A stretch of 64,000 nucleotides of DNA from Bretschneidera sinensis (taxonomy: Eukaryota; Streptophyta; Magnoliopsida; Brassicales; Akaniaceae), in contig CM043703.1 of the NCBI GenBank assembly GCA_023935145.1, forward strand, positions 25,195,727 through 25,259,726, written 5' to 3'. Under the pieces are notes generated by a model. It was not told the DNA's origin and did no database searches. It saw only the letters and a program-made list of their open reading frames with translations. The position numbers and the translations under genes were made by a program. Positions 20,394 to 30,883 of this stretch are shown here, one piece after another. Numbering within the stretch: position 1 is the stretch's first letter; each line of letters begins with the position of its first letter.

Positions 20394-21812
20394 GGCATTC
20401 AGTTGTTAATATCCTCTTGGATTCGGTAGTGCTTGGGCTGGAAGTTCACCTTGCTTTTTTCCACTCAGCTCCTTAGCCAATTGCCCTACTTATACCTCTA
20501 GTCTTTGAATGGCTTACTCATGCTTTGCATTTGTTTGTCTTCGCTCAGTCTGGAATTGTCTTTCTTCTGCTATAAACTGATTTTATGAAGTCATCAATTG
20601 CTGTTGTTGAGTGGCCAATTGCCTTATAAGACTTTCTAGGTCACTCTTCTTTGATTTCGAAACTAGCTGGGCTGCTTGTTGGGAGTTCCTTTATTGCCCT
20701 TGAAGGTTCAAGGCATTCTGATTGTTAGTCCATGAGAAGTTGGGGTGGTTTCACCATCCAGCATTGTAAGTATTTGCATATGGGTTGTTCTTGGGAGGAT
20801 AGTTGTTCGGTCCCACATAATTCACTTGCTCTGGATCTACAGATAAATATAAAGGACATGTCTCAGTATTATGATCAAAATGAGAACATATAGCATATAC
20901 CTGGAGTGGTGTAGCTGGTGGACTAGGTAAGGCATTCTAAGCAGTCATGGCTTTAACAAGCAGATCTAGCTTCCTCTCCACAGCAGCTATCTGATTAGAG
21001 GATCTACCATTTAGAGTCACCTCATACATATCTTTGCTCTTAACTCTTTGTCTACCTCTAGAGGAGAATTAATGGGTGTGCTCACTTAATGTTTCAAACA
21101 GCTCCATTGCTTCTTCACTGCTATTTTCCATCAGCACAACTTAACAACTTGAATCCATAATACTTTTATTAATATCACCCAAACCTTCATAGAAAGCTTG
21201 TACTAGCTCATCTTGGGGTAGATTATGATGTGGGCATCTGAGTAGCAGCTCATTAAAGTGTCCCCATGCCTCAAAGAACAGGTCTCCATCCTTCTGTTGG
21301 AAAGATTGAATCTTCTTCCTCATTTATCTTCTCTTTTGAGCTGGGAAAAACTTAGGAACTTATTGGCCAACTCTTCCCAAGTATGGATAGAAACTACAGG
21401 CAATGAATTGTACAGCAGTTTAGCATTATCTTTTAATAAAAAGGGAAAAGAATTAACCTGATTCCTTCTTAGTCTACGCCTCGGATATGCTCAAAGAATT
21501 CTCGAAGATGTGAGTGTGGGTCCTCAGTAGGTGTTCTCCTAAAATGAGTCAAAGCACTGAGTATCTGTGGGGATATGTAATAATTTCCTTCCGCCTCAGG
21601 ATGGTAAGCGATGCATGAAGGCTGGTCGAGGTTACGTGGAATGAAGGATTACTTCACGGGTCTTCGCTCTGGTGGCGGTTGGTTGTCAAGCTGTTCCGCC
21701 ATTTGTGCTTCTCTCTTGAATTCCTCTTCTACCTCTTCAACATTGTCTCTAAGCCTTTATCGAATGGTCCGCTCAAGCTCTATATTGAGGGAAAAGAATG
21801 TTGGATTCCTGG
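20394..21812 (-). pseudogene. Gag of element B, degraded
   Basis: Recognisable pieces: RKKIQSFQQKDGDLFFEAWGHFNELLLRCPHHNLPQDELVQAFYEGL (21141-21323 frame) and the GPNN...NPGW block near 20740-20820, plus a Gln-rich segment near 20540-20640. The start codon equivalent to A 14866 and C 27638 is ATA instead of ATG (near 21810). Many stops. Colinear with the Gag of A and C. Confidence 0.75.
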
Positions 21813-21892
21813 ATCGAAGCCTTTGTATGAATTAGTTGAACCATTTCAATGCAACAGTTTTAGTACTGCTGCTCGGGTAGTCCTTGGCCTAA

Positions 21893-21930
21893 GTGCGCTC
21901 GATCGCACTAAGCACTGCACTCGATCGCAG
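21893..21930 (-). other. Paired leader palindromes of element B
   Basis: GTGCGCTCGATCGCAC (21893-21908) and CTGCACTCGATCGCAG (21915-21930), about 165-200 bases after the PBS. Confidence 0.8.
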
Positions 21931-22077
21931 TGATAGGGATTACTCTGCTGCAAGCCTGAAACAGAAAAGACAGTAACATAAAAAGAAATAAATTAGGTTT
22001 TTGATGAAACAAAATAAAATAGAACAGAAAAATAAAATTGAACGAAAAATTAATTCTAAACAGAAATTTAGCGCAAT

Positions 22078-22094
22078 CCCCGGCAACGGCGCCA
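22078..22094 (-). other. Primer-binding site of element B
   Basis: Minus strand TGGCGCCGTTGCCGGGG, the intact Athila/Tat form. Confidence 0.88.
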
Positions 22095-22100
22095 AAAACT

Positions 22101-23291
22101 TGTCATGCAAAAATCAACCTAAATTTATAAGTAAATAATTGAACACTTTTACTTACAAGTGCACAAGGTCAACTTAGTAATATAGTGTGAAAAATGCGAG
22201 ATCATCTCCACAGGGATTGATAAAGTTCGATTTAAAATTAAATTCATAATATAAACGATAGAAATAAGTATTGAGTTTGAATTGATAATGATAAACACAT
22301 AGGGCTTTGATATCCACCCTAATCATATTTTCCTAATAAACAATGTGCCAATGCTTTAGTCATATTATGATTACCTACTATCGTCAACCTAATGGCATAG
22401 TGTATACTCCTTAAGCTATTGATTTTCCTAAGCAACGAGTTAGGCATGGTGTATACTCTAACTCTTTTCTCTCTTAAAGGATTTAGCATGGCGTATACTA
22501 AGTTATTCCTTAAGAGAGCATATGATCCATGAAAATCGACAAACACACAAGACCTAGGGTATGTTATATACACCCAGTTTCCCATGTTGATTAACCTAAG
22601 AATCTGGCGTGGATTTCTTTTGTTACTATTTTCAAACCTAGGACTCGGTCATCCAAATTGATCTAACTAACTAATCCATACCACATGCATATGTTGATCA
22701 GGCAACTACATATGAGGAATTTCAATAAAAATAGGCATTAATCAAGTTAAGAATCATAATACAGCTATCATAAAGGCAACAATATTCATATATGGAAAAA
22801 CATAATTAAGGCTTCAATCGAGCCCTACTAGTAAGTTAGTTACACATAGTTTTGATGCTAAACATCTTTATAAAATAAAATAAAGGGAAAAAGAAACCCG
22901 AAAACACTATGGAGAAGAGTCATCAATTCGTCTCCAAGCTTAAAACTGAAAGAAGATCTTGTTTTTGTGTTTTACATGCCTATTTATAAGGTCTTAAGAT
23001 ATCTGGAAACCCTAACCCTACTTTCCAAAATAGGTTCTGCCGTTTTACTGCACGTGTGCGCTCTATCTCATGCTGGTGCGCTCGATCGCACTCTTCTGTA
23101 CTCGATCGCACTATGCATCTGCTAGTTTTTCCAGTTCTTGGTTTTCAATCCAGATAATGCTCCATTTTCTTCAATATCCTAGGAAAACACAGAAAACATA
23201 GAAAAACAATAAAATAGCATGAAATAACACAACTAGGAAATTAACAAGTGTAAATTAACGGGCTTAAATACAAATATTTAAGCACTTATCA
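22101..23291 (-). repeat. 5' LTR of element B
   Basis: TGTCATGCAAAA...CACTTATCA on the plus strand, 1191 bp. U3 palindromes at 23055-23112 include TGCGCTCGATCGCA at 23077-23090. Minus-strand TATA equivalent lies near 22980-22990 (plus strand CCTATTTATAAGG). Related to the LTRs of A, C and D. Confidence 0.88.
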
Positions 23292-23555
23292 TAATACCTG
23301 GTGGCGGTGAGTGGGTGTGAATGGTGGCGTGTGGTGGCCGGCGCTGGCCATATGTGGTGGCTAGCGGTGTTGAGAGTGTAGTGGGTGCAGTGCAGGGCAT
23401 GTAGATGAGTGAAGTGCAGAGAGTGCAGAGAGTGAGAGTGAAAGTGAGAGAAAAATAAAATGACCTAAAATAGGCTTGTGACTCTCTGTCCTGAGTGCTC
23501 TTGATTGCACTATGAAGTGTGCTTGATTGCACTTATGTGCAGGTGTGTGGATGCG
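23292..23555 (-). mobile_element. Element C, 3' non-coding segment
   Basis: Homologous to 3920-4205 in B (GGTGGCCGGCGCTGG, GTGGTGGC, then TTGATTGCAC palindrome remnants). No coding content. Bounded by element B on the left and the solo LTR on the right; the sequence resumes at 24876. Confidence 0.7.
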
Positions 23556-24875
23556 TGATAAGGGCTTGAATAGTCATATTTAAGCCCCTTAATTTACACT
23601 TGTTAGGCTCTTTGTTTATGTATTTCAGTAGATTCTACTTCATTTTTGTGTTTTCTGTATTTTTCATAGGTCTTTGAAGAAAAGATGACATTTTGGAGCT
23701 CTAAGGAAAAAAAAGTGAATATCTGCAAACCAACTAGGTGCGCTCAAGTGCACCTTCCTTGTGATCGAGCGCACAAGCACTCGTGTGCACACCTAGAAGG
23801 CTCGAGTGCACCCACGTGCTCGAGTGCAGAAGCACACGCTCGAGTGCAGAAGCACGCACTCGAGTGCAGAAGCACGCGATCGAGCGCACACGCACAGAGA
23901 GGCGACAGAACCAGTTTTGGAAAAAAGTCTCCATATCTTAAATTGGAAATTAGGGTTTCGAGGCACCCTTAGAACCCTATATATAGGCTTGTAAAACACA
24001 GAAAACACAACTTTTGATTTTTGCTTTGAGTTGTAAGCTTTAGAGAGGAAGTGACGACCCTTCTCCACAGTATTCTTCGAGCTTTATCTTTCTACTTAGT
24101 TTAGTTATGATGTTTAGTTTAATCAACATGTGTAACTAACTCTTTAATAGGGCTTGATTAAAGCTCTAATTATGCTTTTCTATATATATAATTATTGATT
24201 GCCTTTGCAAATAGCCATGTCATGATGCTTTAATTGATTAATGCCTGTTTTATTGAAATCCTCATATGTGTCTGTCTGATCAACGTATGCATATGGTATA
24301 GATTAGTTAGTTAGATCAATTTGGATGATCGAGTCCTAGGTCTAACAATAGTAACAAAAGAAATCCACGCCAGATTCTTGGGTTAATCAACATAGGAAAC
24401 CGGGAGTATGCAACATGCCCTAGGTCTTGTGTGGTTGTCGATTTCCACAGCCCTTATGCTCTCTTAAGGAACAACTCAGTATACACCATGTTGAATCCCT
24501 TAAGAGAGAAAAAAATTAGAGTATACACCATGCCTAACTCGTTGCTTAGGGAGATCAATAGCTTAAGGAGCAGACCAAGCTTTTAGGTTGACAACCATTA
24601 GGTATTCGTGATAGGGCTAGAGCATTGGTACATTACTTATTGGAAAAGTATGATTAGTGGTTGATATCAAAGCCCTATGTTTTTATCATTATCAATCTAG
24701 ACTCAATATTAATTTCTATCAATTTTTGCATTGTAAAACTGATTCTAAAAATGAAATTCAATCCTTATGGAGATGATCCTGCACTTGCACACTATGCTAC
24801 TATTGACCTTATACACTTGCAAGTAAAACAAGTCCGATTATTTGCTTATTTATTTAGGTGGATAAACGAACAACA
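23556..24875 (+). repeat. Solo LTR of the A/B/C/D family, + orientation
   Basis: TGATAAGGGCTTGAATAG...GAACAACA, 1320 bp, flanked by ATGCG (23551-23555) and ATGAG (24876-24880). The uninterrupted site in B (GTGTGCATGAGTG near 4200) shows that ATGAG is the original target. No PBS or internal sequence is attached, so it is a recombinant solo LTR. U3 palindromes occupy 23739-23893, and 23816-23893 is nearly a 20-bp tandem array (CGCTCGAGTGCAGAAGCACG units). TATA box CTATATATAG at 23977-23986. Confidence 0.88.
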
Positions 24876-25097
24876 ATGAGCTCGTGTGCCATTGGGCGCA
24901 TAGCCAAACTGCACTCGATCGCACTGTGAAGTGCGCTCGATCGCAAGGACAGAATGCCACACCTATGTACTGAACCACTAAATTAACTAAAGAAAGGATG
25001 AAAAAGTTAAAAATAATGAAAACAATAAAAATAAATAAATAAAACTGTACCATACTTAGTGGTCTCAGTACCACTGACCTTAACAGAGGCGTTTGAG

Positions 25098-25920
25098 CTA
25101 TACGTTTATCAAAGCATTGACTGCTAAAACGTCCTCTACAATAGTTTCAGTGTTAGTTTTTTGGCAGGGAGTACTTAAAGTCCACCACATGTGGCTCAAG
25201 TACTCTTGGTGTTGTTGCATATTGGACGACTGGAGTGCCAAATCTTCATCTATTGGTAGCAATTTAATTTCACAATATGGCTTGACTCTCCGTCCATTCG
25301 TCGGGAATGTCCGAGTGCTGTCGGAACCATGAATAAAGGTGGTCTCTAATGGATCAATGTGATAGGCCTGAAAAACTTGCTCAACAATACCTTGCATCAT
25401 ACATACATTAAAACATTCCATATCATCTTGGGGTAATTTTAATGCATCAAATATTTTGAATTCTATTTTTTCACCATTTACCCTCATACTTACGATACCC
25501 TTTTTCACACAAATTTTTGTATCAGCAGTTCTCATAAAGGACCTTCCTAAGACGATGAGTAAAGGTAATGGCATAGGACATTCTTCCATATCTAATACAA
25601 TAAAATCAGCAGATAAAATAAACTCACCTATCTTTACCAAGACATCCTCGAGAATACCTCTTGGTCTTTTGATGCTTCTGTCTGCCAATTGTAAGGTGAT
25701 AGAAGTTGGTTGAAGCTCCCCTAAACTTAGTGTTTCAAATACAGTGTATGGCAACAAATTGACACCTGCCCCTAGGTCCAGTAATGCACGCTCAAAAAGC
25801 TGGTCACCTATCCTGCAAGGAATGGTAAAACTACCTAGATCTTATAGCTTGGGTGGTAGTTTCCTTAACAATACCGCACTTACCACTTCAGTTAAAGCCA
25901 CGGTTTCATGCTTTTGAAAC
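25098..25920 (-). pseudogene. Aspartic protease of element C
   Basis: The active site reads ALLDLGAGVNLLPYTVF with the catalytic Asp kept. It continues LSLGELQPTSITLQLADRSIKRPRGILEDVLVKIGEFILSADFIVLDMEECPMPLPLLIVLGRSFMRTADTKI. A stop at about 25843 (PPKL*) and upstream damage break the link to Gag. After the domain a tail of about 110 residues (DSTRTFPTNGRRVKPYCEIKLLPIDEDLALQSS...) is open to 25098. This tail is longer than in B, where Copia 1 cut it. Confidence 0.82.
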
Positions 25921-27638
25921 TTCCTTTTATTAGTGCAACAATCGTTCAAAAATTTACAATTTATTGAATTATATCTAATAAAGGAATGTTAATTTCTACT
26001 TTTCTCAAAGTTTCAAAAATATCAAGCAATTTACTTTCTTTCTTTGGTTTTACTAACCTTTGAGGGAAGGGTGGTGCATTTACCTTCTCCATTTCACTTA
26101 CCTTTGATGTAGATGTTTTAATTGGAGATATTTGTGCAGGCTCATCGGTTCCTATGATCTTCCCATTTTTTAGAGTTGTCATGGCCTTTAGTTGTTGGTG
26201 TCATCTTGGATTAGGTAGTGTTTGGGCTGGAAATTCACCCTACTTTCTTCCACTCAACTCTTTAGCCAATTTCCCCACTTGTACTTCCAGTCTTTGAATA
26301 GCTTGTTCATGCTTTGCATTGATTTGTCTTTGCTCAGTCTGAAATTGTCTTTCTTCTGCCATAAACTAATCTTGTGAAGTCATCAACTGTTGTTGCTGAG
26401 TTGCCAATTGCCTCACAATATTCTCGAGGTCATTTTTCTATGATTCTGGAACTGATTGGGCTGCTGGTTGGGAATTCTTTTACTGCCCTTGAAGGTTCAG
26501 GGCATTCTGATTATTATTCCATGAGAATTTGGGGTGGTTTCACCATCCAGGATTATAGGTATTTGCATATGGATTGTTCTTAGGTGGATAGTTGTTTGGT
26601 CCCATATAGTTTGCTTGCTCTGGATCTGCAGATGAATACAAAGGGCAAGTTTCAATAGTGTGATCAAAATAAGAACATATAGCATATACCTGGAGTTGTG
26701 TAGCTTGTGGACTAAGTGAGATGTTCTGAGCAGTCATGGCTTTTACAAGCATATCTAGCTTTCTTTCCACAGCAGCCATCTGATTTAAAGATCCTCCATT
26801 TAAAGTCACCTCATACATACCCTTGCTGTTAACTCCCTGTCTACCTCTAGATGAGATTTGTTGGGTGTGCTCACTTAATTTCTCAAACAACTCTATGGCT
26901 TCTTCACTGCTCTTTTCCATCAGCACACCTCCACAGCCTGAATCCACAATACCTTTATTTAAGTCACTCAAACCTTCATAGAAAGCTTGTAGCAGTTCAT
27001 CTTGAGGTAGATTATGATGTGGGAATTTGAGTAGCAGCTAATTAAAGTGTCCTCATGCTTCAAAGAAAAGGTCTTCATCTTTTTGTTGGAAAGATTGAAT
27101 CTCCTTCCTTATCTGTCTTATCTTTTGCACTGGGAAAAACTTCTTTAGGAACCTACTGGATAGTTCTTCCCAAGTATGGATAGACACTGCAAGCAATGAA
27201 TTATATCACAACTTAGTATTATCTTTTAATAAAAAAAGGGAAAAGAATTAACCTGATTCCCTCTTGAATTAGGCCCCGGATGTGCTAGAACTTATAGAGA
27301 TCAAAGAATTCCCGAAGATTCAAGTGTGGGTCCTCAGCAGGTGTACCCCTTAAATGAGTCAAAGCATTGAGTATCTGCGTGGATATGTAATAATTGCCTT
27401 CTGCCTCAGGTTGATATGCAATCCTTGAGGGCTGGTTGAGGTTCTGTAGAATAAAGGATTGCTTCATGGGTCTTCGCTCTGGTGGTGGTTAGTTGTCAAG
27501 CTGTTCTACCATTGGTGCTTTTCCCTCAAATTCTTTTTCTTCCTCCTCAACGTTGTCTCTAAGCCTTTATCGAATGGTCCGCTCAATATCTGTATCAAGT
27601 GGAAAGATGGTTGGATACCTGGATCGAAGCCCTTGCAT
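25921..27638 (-). pseudogene. Gag of element C
   Basis: Start Met at 27638 (MQGLRSRYPTIFPLDTDIERTIR). Pieces: MKQSFILQNLNQPSRIAYQPEAEGNYYISTQILNAL (27285-27467), DLNKGIVDSGCGGVLMEKSSEEAIELFEKLSEHTQQISSRGRQGVNSKG and the knuckle C-A-I-C-S-Y-F-D-H-T-I-E-T-C with GPNNYPPKNNPYANTYNPGW (26540-26971). The linker MTTLKNGKIIGTDEPAQISPIK is at 25961-26182. Stops (for example two TAA/TAG in the first 70 codons) and length changes make it inactive. Confidence 0.82.
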
Positions 27639-27702
27639 GAATCAACTGAGACTCTTCAATGCAGTAGTTTCAGTACTGCTGTTTGTGTAGTTTCTGGACC
27701 TT

Positions 27703-27740
27703 TTGCGTTCGATCGCACCAAGCATTGCACTCGATCACAA
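27703..27740 (-). other. Paired leader palindromes of element C
   Basis: TTGCGTTCGATCGCAC (27703-27718) and TTGCACTCGATCACAA (27725-27740), about 150-190 bases after the PBS. Confidence 0.75.
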
Positions 27741-27874
27741 TGTCAAAAATTTCTCTGCTGCAAACCTGAAAGAGAAAAACAGAAAACAAAAAGAAGAAAT
27801 AAATTAGATGTTTAATGAAACAAAATAAAATAAAACTGAACTAAAAATAATTCTAAACAAAAATTTAGCGCAAG

Positions 27875-27891
27875 GCCCGACAACGGCGACA
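27875..27891 (-). other. Primer-binding site of element C (decayed)
   Basis: Minus strand TGTCGCCGTTGTCGGGC, with several changes from the B form. Confidence 0.7.
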
Positions 27892-27897
27892 AAAACT

Positions 27898-29168
27898 TGT
27901 CGTGCAAAAATCTACCTAAATTAATAAACAAATAATTGAACGGTTTTACTTGCAAGTGCACAAGGTCAACATAGTAGTATAGTGTGCAAATGCGAGATCA
28001 TCTCCACAAGGATTGGTGAATTTTGATTTAGAATTAATTTCGTAATATAAAACGATAGAAATAAGTATTGAGTTTGAATCGATAATGATAAAAGCGTAGG
28101 GACTTGATATCCACCACTAATCATGCTTCCACAATAAAACAATATGCCAATGCTTTAATCACATCATGAATACCTAATGTTTGTCAACCTAAGGGCATGG
28201 TGTATACTCCTTAGGCTATTGATTTCCCTAAGCAACGAGTTAGGAATGGTGTATACTCTAACTCTTTTTTTTCTTAATGGATTTAGCATGGTGTATACTA
28301 AGTTGGTCCTTAAGAAAACATAAGATCTGTGGAAATCAACAAACACATGAGACCTAGGGCATGGTATATACTCCCAGTTTCCCATGTTGATTAACCCAAG
28401 AACTCGGCGTGGATTTTTTTGTTACTATTGTTAAACCCAGGACTCAGTCATCCAAATTGATTTAACTAACTAGTCCATACCACATGCATATGTTGATCAG
28501 GCAAAAATATATGAGGAATTCAAGAAAACAGGAATTAATAAAGTTAAGCATCATAATATCAATATCGCAAAGGCACCAATACTGAATTATCGAGTAAACA
28601 TAATCAGGGCTTCAATCAAGCTCTTACTAGTAAATTAGTTACATATGAAGTTGATGTTAAACATCTTCATAAAATAAAATAAAGGAAAGAAGAAACCCGA
28701 AAGAGCTATCAAGAAGAGTCGTCAATTCTTCTGTCCAAATCTCCTTTCTGGTCTCCCCTCCCTTTCTATGTTTACAAGCCTATTTATAAGGTTTAGGCAC
28801 ATCTGAAAACCCTAACTCATAAAACAAAACCCTACTCCTACTTTCCAAAACAGGTTATGCCATTTTACTATTCACTGTTGTACATTTGCGCTCGATCAGA
28901 GACTTGTGCGCTCGAGTGCAGGTGCGCGTGAGCCTTCTTCATATGCGCACGAGTGCTGTTGCGCTCGATCGCAAGGTGTTGTGCTCAATCGCACTAAGCA
29001 GCTTCCAGTTCTTCCAGATTTGTTCCTTAAGCCAGGTAATGCTCCATTTTCTTAAAAAAAAAACCTAGAAAACATAGAAAAAACATAAAATAACATGAAA
29101 TAACACAAACTAGGAACTTAACAAATGTAAATTAAGGGGCTTAAATACGAATATTTAAGCACTTATTA
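27898..29168 (-). repeat. 5' LTR of element C
   Basis: TGTCGTGCAAAA...CACTTATTA (CA end decayed to TA), 1271 bp. U3 palindrome cluster at 28886-28998. Minus-strand TATA lies near 28788-28798 (plus CCTATTTATAAGG). Closely similar to the B LTR. Confidence 0.87.
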
Positions 29169-29553
29169 ATAGGCCTGTTAGATTATTGATTGATCCTGGT
29201 GCAATCCATTCTTTCACATCTAGTATTTATATGAAATCTATTGATGCTAGTGCTAGTCCTTTGATGCATGCCATTGTTGTTGAGGTTCCTACTGGGGATA
29301 GGGTTACTATATTTTGATTTAATTCTAAGGATGAATTGGTTATTTGCATATCATGCTTGGGTAGATTATTTTAGGAAGAATGTGGTGTTTAAGATACCTA
29401 GACAAGAAGAGTTTAATTTTAAAGAAGAACGTAAGACACTTGCTAACTGTCTTATTTTTGCCTTAACTGCCAATAAATGGTTGAGAAGGGTTATGAGGGG
29501 TACTTGGCATATGTGGTAGATTTTAGCAAGGAGAGTAGGAAGTTAGAAGAAAT
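29169..29553 (+). pseudogene. Aspartic protease fragment of chromovirus E
   Basis: Plus-strand text PVRLLIDPGAIHSFTSSIYMKS, with the catalytic motif D-P-G-A, followed after a frame break by ILRMNWLFAYHAWVDYFRKNVVFKIPRQEEFNFKEERKTLANCL and ending ESRKLEEI. This is the protease and the linker to RT of a Tekay/Del-type Ty3 chromovirus. The text continues at 36669 with [18 protein letters not shown], so Copia 2 split one reading frame. The 5' part was cut by element C and is not in the window. Confidence 0.85.
29549..29553. repeat. Target-site duplication of Copia 2, left
   Basis: GAAAT, repeated at 36664-36668. Joining the sides restores ...[12 protein letters not shown]... of the E polyprotein. 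Confidence 0.88.
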
Positions 29554-30544
29554 TGTTGGCATTTATCTAAGAATTAAATGGGTTGAAGAAGGAAGTTTCA
29601 TCAGGCCTTGGCGCCTCATCCCAGGAGGTGTGCGCCTCACCCCCCAGCAAGGAGAAATGTTCAGCCCCAGGTGTGCGCCGCACCTCAGGAAGTGTGCGCC
29701 TCACCTCCTAGCAAGGAGGAGTCTTCTACCTAGGTGTGTGCTGCACCTCAGGAAGGGTGCGTCGTGGTACCCAAAAGAAGGAGGAAGTGTGCCCTGGCTT
29801 GAGCCATCGTTTGCCCTGTTCTGAGTTGCAACGCCAGGCACACTGATGCATGTTTTTCTAGCTTTTTCAGATGGTGCGTGGAGCTTGATCAAAACGCATA
29901 GGATTACTTAGACTCTTAGAGAACCATGAGTCTTTGGTTCTTAAGATCTAAAGGTGGAGATTGATCTCCAAGATTGGATGAGGAAGTCATTGCCCTATAT
30001 AAAGGGTCATCTAGGAGCCATTCAAAAGAATAAGTGTGTGACAATCATCTCAACAAGAGAGGTGTGATGTGAATGACATGTGAATGTGTGTGAAATAGAA
30101 CACATGGTGTGTGAGAGTGCAAAGACACTAAACACAGGAGAGACTCATTCAAGAGAGGCTAGTTATTTAGAGAGAGAGAGTAGTATAGATTGGGGACTGA
30201 AGGGCTTTGTAGTTGGAATTTTCTTGGAGAAAATTCCAGGGAAACACTTAGTCCTTATCACTTTCTTTTTCTCTTCTTTTGTTCTTCAAGAATGGTGTTA
30301 AGATCAAGATTAGATCGTGTACTTGGAGAGGTGTTGCTGTAATTGTAAGAACTCATTGATTTAGTGCTGAGAGTTCGGAGGAGCTCACGGGGACGTAGGC
30401 ACATTGCCAAACCTTGACAACAATTGCTTGTGTTCTTTCTTTGATTGGTTTGATTCCTGTTTTGTTTCGATTTTATTACAAGTCATTCTAGACTTGGGTG
30501 TTTGGAAGATCACCACCTGAGCATCTTGAGGGTGATTTCCAACA
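29554..30544 (+). repeat. 5' LTR of Copia 2
   Basis: TGTTGGCATTTATC...TTTCCAACA, 991 bp. TATA box CTATATAAAG near 29995. GC-rich U3 with CGCCTCACC and GGAAGTGTGCGCC repeats (29610-29770). Confidence 0.9.
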
Positions 30545-30545
30545 G

Positions 30546-30557
30546 TGGTATCAGAGC
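30546..30557 (+). other. Primer-binding site of Copia 2
   Basis: TGGTATCAGAGC, initiator tRNA-Met type, right after the LTR. Confidence 0.92.
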
Positions 30558-30883
30558 CAAGATTGACGGGTATCGGAGCAAGAACAGGAGGTTATCGGAG
30601 CAAGACTCCAAGAATCAAAGGTCAACTTTTGAGGTGATTTAAGAACAGAGTAGAGATCTATATCTAATCATGTTCTTGAGGTGATTTAAGAATAGAGTAG
30701 AGATCAATATCTGATCATGTTCTTGAGGTGATTCAAGAATGGAGTAGAGATCAAGATCTGATCGTATTTTTGAGGGTGATTCAAGAACTGTATTGAGATC
30801 CATCTTTGATTGTGTTCTTGAGATTTAGAAGAAGTTGGAAAGCAATTGTGGGTGCTATATAAATCTGGGATTTTCTCTGCAAG

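Larger units (their letters stand above)
19556..23291 (-). mobile_element. Element B, right segment (protease, gag, leader, 5' LTR)
   Basis: Continues the minus-strand element cut at 4584. Order on the minus strand from the right: 5' LTR, PBS, leader palindromes, gag, protease. Colinear with C (25340-29168) throughout. The right end of the LTR abuts sequence like 3920-4200, that is the 3' region of element C, so B sits in C. Confidence 0.85.
24876..29168 (-). mobile_element. Element C, main segment (pol-less Athila-like)
   Basis: Minus strand from the right: 5' LTR, PBS, leader, gag, protease, then the non-coding region with palindromes (24900-24945) and the GTGGTCTCAGTACC block. Colinear with B. 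There is no RT, RNase H or integrase between the protease end (25098) and the 3' UTR. The right LTR end abuts a chromovirus protease (29169), so C appears inserted in element E. Confidence 0.85.

Noticed and set aside
23685..24068. ORFs across the solo LTR palindromes (60-95 codons)
   Set aside because: Repetitive Cys/Ala/Arg/Ser text produced by GCTCGAGTGCAGAAGCAC units; lies in U3 upstream of the TATA box.
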